This document shows, one piece after another, positions 1 to 8,607 of a stretch of DNA of 64,000 nt. The stretch is taken from contig NZ_JASDCU010000008.1 of NCBI RefSeq assembly GCF_030407765.1, positions 62,001-126,000 on the forward strand, written 5' to 3'. A model generated the notes under the pieces. The model saw nothing but the letters and a program-made list of their open reading frames with translations. It did no database searches and was not told the DNA's origin. Source of the DNA: Microbacterium sp. APC 3901. Lineage in GTDB: Bacteria > Actinomycetota > Actinomycetes > Actinomycetales > Microbacteriaceae. The translations under genes and the position numbers were made by a program. Numbering within the stretch: position 1 is the first letter of the stretch; the number at the start of each line of letters is the position of its first letter.

Positions 1-1
1 C

Positions 2-637
2 ACGTCCGCGGGCATCGCTGTATCGCCCGGCATCACGGTGCGAAGGAATGAGTGGCAGGACGATCCGGCGATCGTCCGCGAGCGGATCGCTGCGCTGGGC
101 GACGTGGTCTTCGTCAAGCCGGCGAGTGCCGGGTCGAGCGTCGGTGTGTCTCGCGTCGACCACGGGGACGGCCTCGATGCCGCGATGGAGATCGCGTTCG
201 CCGAAGACGGCAAGGTTCTCGTCGAGACGCAGGTCGTCGGGCGTGAGATCGAGGTGGGCGTTCTCGCCGGGCGCCCCGGCGAGCGGGCACGCGCATCGCT
301 GCCCGGAGAGGTCGTGCTCACCTCACGCAGCTTCTACGACTTCGAGGGCAAGTACCTCGGCGGTGACGGTGTCGAGATCGTATGCCCCGCGGACGTCGAC
401 GAGTCGTTGATCGAGCGGCTCCGCGAGACCGCGGTCCGGGTCTTCGAGGCGGTGGACGGCAAGGGACTGGCCCGCGTCGACTTCTTCGTCACGCCTTCCG
501 GCGAGCTCGTCGTCAACGAGCTCAACACGATGCCCGGATTCACGCCGATCTCGATGTTCCCGAAGTGCTGGGTGGCATCAGGACTCAGCTACGGCGACCT
601 GATCTCCGAGCTGATCGAAGCAGGCCTGCGCCACTGA
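2..637 (+). CDS. ddl: D-alanine--D-alanine ligase, 3' part
   Basis: Makes D-Ala-D-Ala for peptidoglycan precursors in the cytoplasm, using ATP. Only the C-terminal ATP-grasp part is present; the frame is open to the left edge of the window, so the gene starts outside. Visible motifs are the ATP-binding lysine and glycine/serine loop (VKPASAGSSVGV), the REIEVGVL strand and the Mg-binding ARVDFF and ELNTMPGFTP segments, all typical of Ddl. With about 211 residues present out of a usual 350-370, roughly 40 percent is missing at the N terminus. The gene converges on the minus-strand lipoprotein gene 15 bases downstream. Identification is firm. Confidence 0.95.
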   Translation, partial: TSAGIAVSPGITVRRNEWQDDPAIVRERIAALGDVVFVKPASAGSSVGVSRVDHGDGLDAAMEIAFAEDGKVLVETQVVGREIEVGVLAGRPGERARASLPGEVVLTSRSFYDFEGKYLGGDGVEIVCPADVDESLIERLRETAVRVFEAVDGKGLARVDFFVTPSGELVVNELNTMPGFTPISMFPKCWVASGLSYGDLISELIEAGLRH

Positions 638-652
638 TCGGACGGCGTCCGG

Positions 653-1159
653 TCAGCCTTCGGCGGATCCTCCGTCAGGGGAATCCTCGGTGGGCACCCG
701 GTCCGTGCACCGAGCCGTCGCCGGTTCGAGGCCGGACTGGATGCTCGTCGAGAGACTCTCGACCACCGTGCGGAAGTCGATCTCCTCACCGCGTCGGATG
801 ATCACCTCGACGGCGGGATCGCGACCGTAGGTCACCAGCCGCTGGCGTTCCTCCTCCTGGTCGAGCACGAGCCAGTCGACGCTTCCGATCGTGGTGCAGA
901 CCTCGGTCGACGGCGCCGGCGGCTCGACGCCGCAGCGCAGCACGACCGTCGGGTCACCCCAGGCGCCGGTCGCTTGGGCATCGGTCCACACACGGTCCAG
1001 ATCGCCGACGGCGTCCGGGAGCAGCACGGACACCTCCGCGCATGCCGGATCGTTCGCGTCGTCGGCAGGCTCGAGATGGATCGTGGTCGAGCATCCGGAG
1101 AGCGCCGCGACGAGGGCCAGAGACCCCGCGGTGACGGCGAGACGACGAGAACGGGGCAT
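653..1159 (-). CDS. DUF3515 family lipoprotein
   Basis: A 168-residue predicted lipoprotein of the actinobacterial DUF3515 family, whose function is unknown. The N terminus has basic residues, a hydrophobic stretch (about residues 8-20) and a lipobox ending SGC, with Cys23 as the expected lipidation site. The mature part has conserved-looking cysteines (PACAEV, VLRCGV, TEVCTT, ARCTD). Its neighbours ddl and thiL are the usual ones for this family in actinobacteria. The start ATG lies 6 bases after a TAGCCT box, so the transcript is probably leaderless. The family assignment comes from recall of the sequence pattern. Confidence 0.85.
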   Translation of the reverse strand: MPRSRRLAVTAGSLALVAALSGCSTTIHLEPADDANDPACAEVSVLLPDAVGDLDRVWTDAQATGAWGDPTVVLRCGVEPPAPSTEVCTTIGSVDWLVLDQEEERQRLVTYGRDPAVEVIIRRGEEIDFRTVVESLSTSIQSGLEPATARCTDRVPTEDSPDGGSAEG

Positions 1160-1165
1160 GCATCC

Positions 1166-1171
1166 AGGCTA
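1166..1171 (-). promoter_or_regulatory. -10 box of the DUF3515 gene (leaderless type)
   Basis: TAGCCT on the minus strand, followed by 6 bases and then the ATG. This spacing places the transcription start at or next to the start codon. No good -35 hexamer is visible. It overlaps the thiL -10 box by two bases. Confidence 0.5.
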
Positions 1172-1175
1172 CCTT
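1170..1175 (+). promoter_or_regulatory. -10 box of thiL (leaderless type)
   Basis: TACCTT followed by 7 bases and the thiL ATG. It overlaps the oppositely oriented -10 box of the DUF3515 gene, so the two promoters would compete for polymerase. No clear -35 is seen. Confidence 0.45.
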
Positions 1176-1182
1176 TGACTGC

Positions 1183-2178
1183 ATGTCCTCCCGACCTCGC
1201 GACGATGATCCGACCCTCGGCGATCTCTCGGAGGGGGAGATACTGCGAGCCATCCTGGCGAGGACTTCGCAGGCGAGTCACGCGATCATCGGACCCGGTG
1301 ACGACGCGGCCGTGATCGCGACTCCGTCCGGATCCGTGGTCGCGACGACCGACACACTGGTGCACGGTCCTGACTTCCGGCTCGCGTGGTCGTCGGGCTA
1401 TGACCTCGGGTGGAAGGCTGCGGCGGTGAACCTCGCCGACGTCGCCGCGATGGGTGCGCGACCGACCGCGCTGCTCGTCGCGCTGGCGGTTCCACGCGAT
1501 CTGAGACTGTCGTTCGTCGAACAGCTCGCAGACGGATTGCGCGAGGCGTGCGCGGCTCTCGCGCCCGGCTGCGCAGTCGTCGGTGGCGACCTCACCGTCT
1601 CCGACGTCCTCACTGTGGCAGTCACAGCCCTCGGCGATCTCGAGGGTCGGGCGCCTGTGACCCGCTCGGGTGCGCGGGTCGGCGATGTGGTCGCCGTGGC
1701 GGGGGAGCTCGGCCACGCCGCCCACGGACTCGCCGTGCTCTTCGGCAGGTTCCGTGACGGTGACACACCGATCGCTGTCGACCCGTCCGTGCTCGGACGG
1801 GGTGAGAGCGCGGCGCTCGCGGCGCAGCTGCGCCCGTCGCCGCCGATCGGCCTCGGACCTTTCGCCGCCACGGCCGGAGCCACCGCGATGATGGACATCT
1901 CGGACGGCCTCGCGCTCGATGCGCGGCGGATGGCGGCGGCCTCGGCCGTCACGATCGCCCTCGACGGCGCAGCCCTCGGCGACTCTCCGCAGCGTGCTCT
2001 CGCCGGCGGCGAGGATCACGCCTTGCTCGCCACATTCCCTCCGGGGATGCTGCCGTCGGGGTTTCGCACCATCGGGGCTGTGATCCCGCAGGGTGACGAC
2101 GATCTACTGGTCGACGACGCACCCGCCGACGTGAGCGGCTGGGACCCCTACCGCGACTGGGATTCGACCTCGGGCTGA
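1183..2178 (+). CDS. thiL: thiamine-monophosphate kinase
   Basis: Phosphorylates thiamine phosphate to thiamine diphosphate with ATP, the last step of cofactor synthesis. The 331-residue length fits the family (about 325). The AIR-synthase-like fold shows the N-terminal metal-binding IGPGDDAAVI segment, a VNLADVAAMGA strand, GGDLT, and the second-domain MDISDGLALD motif near residue 236. It is divergent from the DUF3515 gene with only 23 bases between the start codons, and its 3' end overlaps the convergent rsmD by 31 bases. No thiamine riboswitch is visible, as there is almost no leader. Identification is firm. Confidence 0.95.
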   Translation: MSSRPRDDDPTLGDLSEGEILRAILARTSQASHAIIGPGDDAAVIATPSGSVVATTDTLVHGPDFRLAWSSGYDLGWKAAAVNLADVAAMGARPTALLVALAVPRDLRLSFVEQLADGLREACAALAPGCAVVGGDLTVSDVLTVAVTALGDLEGRAPVTRSGARVGDVVAVAGELGHAAHGLAVLFGRFRDGDTPIAVDPSVLGRGESAALAAQLRPSPPIGLGPFAATAGATAMMDISDGLALDARRMAAASAVTIALDGAALGDSPQRALAGGEDHALLATFPPGMLPSGFRTIGAVIPQGDDDLLVDDAPADVSGWDPYRDWDSTSG

Positions 2179-2750
2179 GGCGTCTCGGACGCGAGAACGG
2201 GCTCGGCCCACCAGATCGCGGTGTCTCCGTACGCCCTCTCGCGGATCAGCTGCAGGCCGGCAGCGCGGAGATCGGGAGGCGTCGAGCGCCGCGCACGTTC
2301 GATGATCACGAGGGCATCGGGGGCGAGGCACGGCGCGAGTGCGATGAGGTCCGCGGTCATCGCGTCGTCGTCGAGGTCGTACGGCGGGTCTGAGAAGACG
2401 AGGTCGTACGGGCCGGAAGCTCGCGAAAGGAACGACCGGACCGTGCTCTGGTGAACCTTTGCGCCGGACGCGCCGGCCTTCGCGACGGTGGCGGCGTTGC
2501 GGCGGACGACTGCGGCGGCCTCGCGGCCGTGTTCGACGAGATCGGCGCTGGCCGCGCCACGGCTGAGCGTCTCCAATCCCAGCGCACCCGAACCGGCGTA
2601 GAGATCGAGCACCCGGGCTCCGACGATCGCGTCGGCGGACTCGAGCGCTCCGAAGAGCGACTCCCGTACGCGGTCGCTGGTGGGTCGTGTTCCCGCGTGG
2701 GGCACGTCGAGCCGCGCGCCGCGTGCCTTTCCGGCGATGATCCTCGTCAC
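2148..2750 (-). CDS. rsmD: 16S rRNA (guanine(966)-N(2))-methyltransferase
   Basis: Methylates G966 (E. coli numbering) of 16S rRNA with S-adenosylmethionine. The 200-residue Rossmann protein shows the SAM-binding loop LDLYAGSGALGLE (residues 48-60) and the catalytic DPPY at 121-124 that marks N2-guanine methyltransferases. GTG start; TATCGT lies 6 bases upstream of it, which suggests a leaderless transcript. Its 3' end overlaps thiL on the other strand. In many actinobacteria rsmD lies between recG and coaD, whereas here it sits before recG on the opposite strand. Confidence 0.93.
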   Translation of the reverse strand: MTRIIAGKARGARLDVPHAGTRPTSDRVRESLFGALESADAIVGARVLDLYAGSGALGLETLSRGAASADLVEHGREAAAVVRRNAATVAKAGASGAKVHQSTVRSFLSRASGPYDLVFSDPPYDLDDDAMTADLIALAPCLAPDALVIIERARRSTPPDLRAAGLQLIRERAYGDTAIWWAEPVLASETPQPEVESQSR

Positions 2751-2756
2751 CCGTTC

Positions 2757-2762
2757 ACGATA
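2757..2762 (-). promoter_or_regulatory. -10 box of rsmD (leaderless type)
   Basis: TATCGT on the minus strand with exactly 6 bases to the GTG start of rsmD. Confidence 0.5.
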
Positions 2763-2824
2763 CGACAGCTGCGGCGCCTGACATGCCGGTGCGGGGCTCT
2801 CCGAAATAAAGCGCGAGCTCGGGA

Positions 2825-2853
2825 TTGCCCTCGTTCGACCGAGCTGAAATGAT
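2825..2853 (+). promoter_or_regulatory. candidate promoter of the ATP-grasp/hydrolase pair
   Basis: TTGCCC at 2825-2830 and AATGAT at 2848-2853 with a 17-base spacer, about 50 bases ahead of the chosen start codon. The -35 is reasonable and the -10 is weak. Confidence 0.35.
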
Positions 2854-2905
2854 CATCGCACCCCCGATCCGGATCTCAACAATGCCCCGATCGAGGAGGA
2901 ACGCC

Positions 2906-4549
2906 ATGGCGTCACCGAGAAAGAACCCTGCCACGCGCACGACGTCCCGCGCGTCATCATCGAGCAGCCCCAAGAGCACGACGAAGAGGGATTCGGTGCC
3001 TGCGCTCGATCTCACGACGGGGCCGTTGCCGACATCCGCGCCGACGCTGGATGCCGAGGAGCAGCTGCTCGATTCCGCGGCACCGGAGATCACGCACGCG
3101 CTGCGGAACATGTCGGAGATCCGCCACTTCTTCCGCACCAACCGGCGCCCGGTGTTCTTCGTCGGGGCATCCGCATTCAATCTGCTCGGTCTCGACCGCT
3201 GGGTGCGCGGATTCTCATACATCGCGTACTACGACAGCTGGCAGGGAACCCACCCGAGGGTGTTCAGTCCGGTCGACAAGCCCTACGTCGACTTCCAGAG
3301 CGGTGAGGAGATCAACAACTGGCTGCTGAGCAATCATGAGGTCCGGGCCCACATCGCGCGACTGACACCGTACGGCGAGCGGCCCCAGATCGCGATGGTC
3401 TTCTTCGACGAGCAGACCGAGGCGATCTGCGAGGAGCTCGGCTTCGAGCTGATCCTCCCGCCGGCGCGGCTGAGGGAGCACCTCGATTCGAAGATGGTGA
3501 CCACGCGGATCGCGGAGTCCGTCGGGGTCGCGAGTGTGCCGAACTTCATCACGACGGTCGACACCTGGGATGAGGTGGTCGCTCAGGCGGAGAAGGCGGG
3601 ACTCGGCACAGACCTTGTGATCCAGACGGCCTATGGCGACTCCGGCAAGACCACGTTCTTCGTCGGCGACGCGGCAGGGTTCGAGAAGATCGCAGATGAC
3701 GTGTGCGGTGTCGAGATCAAGGTCATGAAGCGGATCAACAACCGCCCGATCGCGGTCGAAGCCGTGCTCACGAGGCACGGCACGATCGTCGGACCCTTCA
3801 TGACCGAGATCACGGGGCACGCTGCGCTCACTCCGTACCGTGGAGGTTGGTCCGGCAACGAGATGTTCCCTGACGTGCTGGATGCGCAGGCCCGCCACAG
3901 CGCGACACAGTTGGTCCGACGACTCGGCGATCGACTCGGCGAAGAGGGTTATCGAGGCTTCTTCGAGGTCGATGTGCTTCTTGACACCGATACTGGGGAG
4001 GTCTATCTCGGCGAACTGAACCCTCGGATCTCGGGTGCGTCCGCCATCACGAACGTGACTGCCGGCGCCTACGCCGACGTGCCGCTCTTCGTGTTCCACC
4101 TGCTCGAGTTCGCCGGGGTGGATTTCACAATCGACGTCGATGAGGTCAACGAACGCTGGGAAGAGCTGGCGGCAGCGGACGTCTGGAGCCACATGGTCAT
4201 AAAGCACACCGTGGACTCGGTGGAGCACATCGACATCGCTCCGCCGACCGGGCGGTACGTCTACGACCTGCAGGGGCGCCTCGTCTTCTCTCAGGGCGAT
4301 CTCGACTGGCACCTTCTGCACAGCGAGTCGGAGGCGTTCTACCTGCGGATCTACGGTCCGGGGGACTATCGCTGGAAAGGTGCGGATCTCGGCGTCCTGG
4401 TCACCAAAGGGCGCCTGCAGACTTCTGCAGGCGAACTCACCATCCGCGCGAAGCATCTGATCGACTCGGTGAGGGCGATGTACGCCGCGACACCGTTGCC
4501 ACCCGCCGCGGTCGTCGAGGTCGCCGAACTGGCCGGATCCAAGGGATGA
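2906..4549 (+). CDS. ATP-grasp ligase-like protein of unknown substrate
   Basis: A 547-residue protein with an ATP-grasp fold like biotin carboxylase and carbamoyl-phosphate synthetase. Seen: a basic, Ser/Thr-rich N-terminal tail (about 60 residues), an N-terminal domain, the ATP-binding loop YGDSGKTT (243-250), and the metal-binding segment with E370 and N372 in ELNPRISG. The 100-residue C-terminal extension is not part of the basic fold. The start was chosen because AGGAGG lies 9 bases before this ATG; upstream codons lack this. It shares an ATGA overlap with the next gene, a serine hydrolase, so the two are translationally coupled. ATP-grasp enzymes usually join a carboxylate to an amine or thiol through an acyl phosphate; the substrate here cannot be read from the sequence. 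No biotin-carrier or carboxyltransferase gene is nearby, so a biotin carboxylase role is unlikely. Confidence 0.8.
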   Translation: MASPRKNPATRTTSRASSSSSPKSTTKRDSVPALDLTTGPLPTSAPTLDAEEQLLDSAAPEITHALRNMSEIRHFFRTNRRPVFFVGASAFNLLGLDRWVRGFSYIAYYDSWQGTHPRVFSPVDKPYVDFQSGEEINNWLLSNHEVRAHIARLTPYGERPQIAMVFFDEQTEAICEELGFELILPPARLREHLDSKMVTTRIAESVGVASVPNFITTVDTWDEVVAQAEKAGLGTDLVIQTAYGDSGKTTFFVGDAAGFEKIADDVCGVEIKVMKRINNRPIAVEAVLTRHGTIVGPFMTEITGHAALTPYRGGWSGNEMFPDVLDAQARHSATQLVRRLGDRLGEEGYRGFFEVDVLLDTDTGEVYLGELNPRISGASAITNVTAGAYADVPLFVFHLLEFAGVDFTIDVDEVNERWEELAAADVWSHMVIKHTVDSVEHIDIAPPTGRYVYDLQGRLVFSQGDLDWHLLHSESEAFYLRIYGPGDYRWKGADLGVLVTKGRLQTSAGELTIRAKHLIDSVRAMYAATPLPPAAVVEVAELAGSKG

Positions 4550-5799
4550 TCTGTGCGAGACTCGCCACGATGACTTCTGACGCTGACGCCGTTCCCGAAT
4601 TCGCCACTGCGAGCCCCTCCCTTGCAGGCGTCGCACCGGTCGCCGTTCCACCGCCCCTCGAGGCGTGGCAGCGCGCTCCGTACCTCGAATGGTCGATGCA
4701 GCACATCGCCGACTTCCTCCCCGTGCATCCGATCGCGCGCGGGTCTCGTGTCACGCCGATGTCTGCGGTGCCGGCCGACCTCGGTCCGGTGCCGGTCGAG
4801 CATCCGTGGGAGTCTCGATCGGCATCATTCGACGAGGTGATGGCGATGAGCCACACCGACGGCTGGGTGGTGACGCGACACGGCGCCGTGATCGGCGAAC
4901 GGTACTTCAACACGATGGCGCCGGCGACACCGCATCTGCTCATGTCGGTGAGCAAGTCATTGACGACCACGACGGCAGGAATCCTCATCGGCGACGGCAT
5001 TCTCGACCCTGATGCTGCGGTGACGGCGTACGTTCCCGCACTCGCAGGATCGGGGTACGACGGCGCCACCGTGCGCCATCTGCTCGATATGCGCTCCGGC
5101 GTGCGATTCTCTGAGGACTATCTGGATCCGGACGCGGAGGTTCGGCTTCTCGAGCAGGCGATCGGCTGGGCGCCGCGTCGGAGCAGCGCGGTTCCGGGAA
5201 CCCTGATCGAGCTGCTGGCGAGCCTGCGCATCGAGCACGACCACGGAGGTCGCTTCGAGTACAAATCGTGCGAGACGGACGCCCTCGCCTTCGTGATCGA
5301 GGGCGCGACCGGTGCGCATGCCGCCGATGTGATGTCGCGCCGCCTGTGGCAGGAGATGGGTGCGGAGTTCGGAGCGTATGTCGGCATCGACTCGGTCGGT
5401 GCCGGAATGTTCGACGGTGGTGTGTGCGCTGCGCTCCGCGATCTCGCCCGCTTCGGATCGCTGTACCTGCGAGACGGTGCCGCCCTCGACGGCAGACAGG
5501 TGCTCCCGCAGGCATGGATCGCCGACACATATCAGGGGGGAATCGACTCTCGAATCGCCTTCGCCAACGCGCCTGAGCCGACCCTGATGCCCGGTGGCAT
5601 GTACCGCAACGGCTTCTGGTTCCCTTACGAGGGTTCGGAGATCATGCTCGCGCTGGGCATCCACGGACAGATGATCTACATCAACCGCGCCGCCGGCGTG
5701 GTGGCGGCCAAGCTGTCGAGCTGGCCGAGCCCGCAGGACGGAGAGAAGCTCCTCTGGACGATACGGGCGTTCGACGCGGTCTCGCGAGCGCTCGTGTGA
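4546..5799 (+). CDS. serine hydrolase, beta-lactamase/NylB-like family
   Basis: A 417-residue class C beta-lactamase-fold hydrolase, nearest in pattern to 6-aminohexanoate-dimer hydrolase (NylB) and EstB-type esterases. The nucleophile motif SVSK is at 134-137, the Tyr motif YKS at 239-241, and a C-terminal HGQ near 373 takes the place of the KTG box. There is no signal peptide or membrane segment, so it is cytosolic, unlike most true beta-lactamases and penicillin-binding proteins. The start overlaps the ATP-grasp stop by 4 bases (ATGA); an alternative start is ATG 4570. The coupling suggests that this enzyme cleaves, or edits, an amide or ester made by the partner. Substrate unknown. Confidence 0.85.
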   Translation: MICARLATMTSDADAVPEFATASPSLAGVAPVAVPPPLEAWQRAPYLEWSMQHIADFLPVHPIARGSRVTPMSAVPADLGPVPVEHPWESRSASFDEVMAMSHTDGWVVTRHGAVIGERYFNTMAPATPHLLMSVSKSLTTTTAGILIGDGILDPDAAVTAYVPALAGSGYDGATVRHLLDMRSGVRFSEDYLDPDAEVRLLEQAIGWAPRRSSAVPGTLIELLASLRIEHDHGGRFEYKSCETDALAFVIEGATGAHAADVMSRRLWQEMGAEFGAYVGIDSVGAGMFDGGVCAALRDLARFGSLYLRDGAALDGRQVLPQAWIADTYQGGIDSRIAFANAPEPTLMPGGMYRNGFWFPYEGSEIMLALGIHGQMIYINRAAGVVAAKLSSWPSPQDGEKLLWTIRAFDAVSRALV

Positions 5800-5822
5800 T
5801 CTGCGATGTCGGACGGCGCCGA

Positions 5823-5828
5823 TAGGGT
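5823..5828 (+). promoter_or_regulatory. -10 box of recG (leaderless type)
   Basis: TAGGGT, then 6 bases, then the recG ATG. Confidence 0.45.
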
Positions 5829-5834
5829 CGATTC

Positions 5835-8009
5835 ATGTCGCTCACGCTGGATTCATCGCTGGAAGAGGCGTTGGGCACGACTCCGGCGAAGTCTCTCGAT
5901 CGGGCGTTCAGCATGAAGACGGTCGGCGATCTCGTCTCGCACTATCCTCGACGCTACGCCGACCCCGGTGAGCTGACGCCCATCCGCGAGCTGCCGCTCG
6001 GCGAGACAGTGACGATCGTCGCCGAGGTGCTGTCGTCGAGCGCCAGGGCGATGCGCAACCGACGGGGCGCGATGGTCGATGTCGTGATCGGCGACGGCAT
6101 CGGCAAGATGTCGCTCACGTTCTTCGCGAAGAATCTCGGTGCGGCCAAGTGGCGGTCCGAGGACCTCGCTGTCGGTCGTCGAGGCGTCTTCTCGGGCAAG
6201 GTCGGCGAGTTCAACGGGATGACGCAGTTCGCGCATCCGGAGTACGAGCTCTTCGACGACGAGGATGCCGCCAGGCGGCGCGCGGACGCCCGAGCAGCCG
6301 TACTGATCCCGATCTACCCCGCGACGTCGACGCTGCAGACCTGGCAGATCGCGAAGTTCATAGCCCGAGTGCTCGACGGTCTCGGTGACGTGCCCGAGCC
6401 TCTCCCCGCGGATGTGCGGAAACGTGAGGAGCTTCTGACCGCGAGAGAGGCGCTCGAGCAGATCCATCGACCGAAGACCCGCAATGACATCGATCCTGCG
6501 GTCCGCACGTTGCGGATGCATGAGGCGCTCACGCTGCAGACTGCGCTTCTTCAGCAGCGTGACGCGGTGCGGTCGCTCTCGGCCACGGCGCGGGCAGCGA
6601 AGCCCGGAGGACTGCTCGAGCGGTTCGACGCCTCGTTGCCCTACGACCTCACCCCCGATCAGCAGACCGTCGGCGAGCAGGTCGCTAAAGACCTGGTCGG
6701 CTCCTGGCCGATGAACCGGCTCGTGCAGGGGGAGGTCGGCTCCGGCAAGACGCTCGTCGCCCTGCGTGCGATGCTCCAGGTCGCCGAGTCCGGTGGCCAG
6801 GCGGCGCTCATCGCGCCGACCGAGGTCTTGGCCGGCCAGCACCTGCGGTCGATATCGAAGATGCTCGGACCTGAGCTGGCCCCGCTCGTGATGCCCACGC
6901 TGCTCACCGGGCAGATGCCGGCTGCGGCACGGCGCAAGGCTGCGCTGCGGGTGGCCTCCGGGCAGGCACTGATCGTCGTCGGCACCCACGCGCTGCTCGG
7001 CGAGAAGACGACCTTCGCAGATCTCGGGCTCGTGGTGGTCGATGAGCAGCATCGGTTCGGAGTCGAGCAGCGTGAGGCGCTCCGCGCCAAGGGCTCCAGC
7101 CCGCACGCGCTCGTCCTCACCGCCACGCCCATCCCTCGCACCGTCGCCATGACGGTCTTCGGAGACCTCGACACTTCGGTGATCCGCACGATGCCGAAGG
7201 GACGCGCAGGAATCGAGTCGTTCGTCGCCCCCCTCGCCGAGCATCCTGGGTGGTTCAACCGCGTCTGGGAGCGCGCCGCCGAGGAGATCGCCCAGGGGCG
7301 TCAGGTCTTCGCGGTGTGTGCCGCGATCGACACCACGAAGAAGACGGCCGAGGCGGGGGAGCCTGCACTGCTCCCGCCCGAAGGGGCGTCCGGTCCACGC
7401 TGGGGTGTGGTGCAGCTCGACGAGGCGCTGGCGACGCACCCGAAGCTCGGTGCTCTCCGACGAGCGGTGCTGCACGGGCGCATGCCGTCGGACGAGAAGG
7501 ATGCGGTCATGCAGGCCTTCGCCCGCGGCGAGATCGACCTGCTGCTGGCGACGACCGTGATCGAGGTCGGCGTCGATGTGCCCAACGCCTCGACGATGAT
7601 CGTCCTCGATGCCGACCGCTTCGGCGTCTCCCAGCTGCATCAGCTGAGGGGTCGCGTGGGTCGAGGCGGCGTTCCGGGGCTGTGTCTTCTCGTGACCGAG
7701 GCGGAGGCCGGTTCGGTGGCGCGCGAGCGGGTCGACGCGGTCGCCGCGACCCTCGACGGTTTCGCCCTCGCCGAGGTCGACCTCGAGCTGCGCGGTGAAG
7801 GCGACGTGCTCGGTGCCGCACAGGCGGGCGTGCGGTCGTCCTTGAAGCTGTTGCGCGTGGTCAAGGACTCCGGTCTCATCGTCAGAGCGCGCGAGCTCGC
7901 CGAAGCGATCCTCGCAGCCGACCCCGGTCTCGAGGTGAACCCCGGTCTCAGATCCGCCATCGAGCGACGCGTCAGCGACGACGATCGCGCGGCCCTGGCG
8001 AAGAACTGA
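5835..8009 (+). CDS. recG: ATP-dependent DNA helicase RecG
   Basis: Remodels stalled replication forks and branch-migrates Holliday junctions. The 724-residue protein has the N-terminal wedge/OB domain (about 60-150, starting VTIVAEVLSS), then superfamily 2 helicase motifs: Walker A GEVGSGKT near residue 299, the DEQH box at 403-406, TATPIPRT, and the C-terminal QLRGRVGRGG. The length is close to other actinobacterial RecG. It begins a plus-strand run with coaD, DUF177, rpmF, rnc and mutM, although coaD seems to have its own leaderless promoter. Identification is firm. Confidence 0.97.
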   Translation: MSLTLDSSLEEALGTTPAKSLDRAFSMKTVGDLVSHYPRRYADPGELTPIRELPLGETVTIVAEVLSSSARAMRNRRGAMVDVVIGDGIGKMSLTFFAKNLGAAKWRSEDLAVGRRGVFSGKVGEFNGMTQFAHPEYELFDDEDAARRRADARAAVLIPIYPATSTLQTWQIAKFIARVLDGLGDVPEPLPADVRKREELLTAREALEQIHRPKTRNDIDPAVRTLRMHEALTLQTALLQQRDAVRSLSATARAAKPGGLLERFDASLPYDLTPDQQTVGEQVAKDLVGSWPMNRLVQGEVGSGKTLVALRAMLQVAESGGQAALIAPTEVLAGQHLRSISKMLGPELAPLVMPTLLTGQMPAAARRKAALRVASGQALIVVGTHALLGEKTTFADLGLVVVDEQHRFGVEQREALRAKGSSPHALVLTATPIPRTVAMTVFGDLDTSVIRTMPKGRAGIESFVAPLAEHPGWFNRVWERAAEEIAQGRQVFAVCAAIDTTKKTAEAGEPALLPPEGASGPRWGVVQLDEALATHPKLGALRRAVLHGRMPSDEKDAVMQAFARGEIDLLLATTVIEVGVDVPNASTMIVLDADRFGVSQLHQLRGRVGRGGVPGLCLLVTEAEAGSVARERVDAVAATLDGFALAEVDLELRGEGDVLGAAQAGVRSSLKLLRVVKDSGLIVRARELAEAILAADPGLEVNPGLRSAIERRVSDDDRAALAKN

Positions 8010-8026
8010 CCCCGTCACCCGTGCCC

Positions 8027-8032
8027 TAGGCT
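8027..8032 (+). promoter_or_regulatory. -10 box of coaD (leaderless type)
   Basis: TAGGCT, then 6 bases, then the coaD ATG. The same hexamer and spacing occur before ftsY. Confidence 0.5.
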
Positions 8033-8038
8033 GGGTGC

Positions 8039-8536
8039 ATGAGCAGTCGGATCGCCGTCGTCCCGGGTTCCTTCGACCCGCCGACCCTGGGCCACCTCGA
8101 CGTCATCCGTCGGGCCGCCAAGCTGTATGACGAGCTGCACGTGCTCGTCGTACACAATCCCGGCAAGGAGGCGATGCTTCCGATCGCGGCTCGTCTGTCG
8201 CTCATCGAGCAGTCCATCGCCGACGAGGGCATGGACGGCAACGTCGTCGTCGGATCGTGGAGCATGGGACTTCTGGTCGACTACGCGCGTGACGTGGGCG
8301 CCGGGGTGCTGGTCAAGGGGATCCGCTCCCAGATCGACGTCGCCTACGAATCGCCGATGGCGATCGTCAACCGGCACCTCGCCGACATCGAGACGGTCTT
8401 CCTGCTGCCCGACCCGGCGCATGCTCTCGTATCCAGCTCTCTCGTGCGACAGGTGGCAGGGCTCGGCGGTGATGTGTCGCCTTTCGTGCCTCCAGCGGTC
8501 GCCGCGTTCCTCGACACCGGGTCTCGCGGCATCTGA
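8039..8536 (+). CDS. coaD: pantetheine-phosphate adenylyltransferase
   Basis: Transfers AMP from ATP to 4'-phosphopantetheine to give dephospho-CoA, the fourth step of CoA synthesis. The 165-residue nucleotidyltransferase shows the family signature [11 protein letters not shown] at residues 9-19, with the T/HxGH nucleotide-binding motif, and the C-terminal [13 protein letters not shown] region. It follows recG by 29 bases and precedes the DUF177-rpmF pair, a common actinobacterial order. Identification is firm. Confidence 0.97.
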   Translation: MSSRIAVVPGSFDPPTLGHLDVIRRAAKLYDELHVLVVHNPGKEAMLPIAARLSLIEQSIADEGMDGNVVVGSWSMGLLVDYARDVGAGVLVKGIRSQIDVAYESPMAIVNRHLADIETVFLLPDPAHALVSSSLVRQVAGLGGDVSPFVPPAVAAFLDTGSRGI

Positions 8537-8595
8537 GTCCGCGCCATCGAGCGCCGCGCTCAGCCCGAAGCCAGCCTCCCGCCGCGTGTAGCCGG

Positions 8596-8601
8596 TACCA
8601 T
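8596..8601 (+). promoter_or_regulatory. -10 box of the DUF177 gene (leaderless type)
   Basis: TACCAT, then 6 bases, then the GTG start of the DUF177/rpmF operon. Confidence 0.5.
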
Positions 8602-8607
8602 TGCTGG

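Noticed and set aside
2714-2824. A terminator or riboswitch in the gap upstream of the ATP-grasp gene
   Set aside because: No long stem or known riboswitch core could be recognised; only a weak promoter is supported.
2906-4549. Biotin carboxylase or carbamoyl-phosphate synthase subunit
   Set aside because: The ATP-grasp signature fits, but no biotin carrier, carboxyltransferase or small subunit gene is present and the C-terminal extension is unlike both families.
5853-8018. Open frame of 721 codons antisense to recG
   Set aside because: A high-GC shadow: full agreement of recG with its family on the plus strand and no motif or ribosome binding site for the antisense frame.
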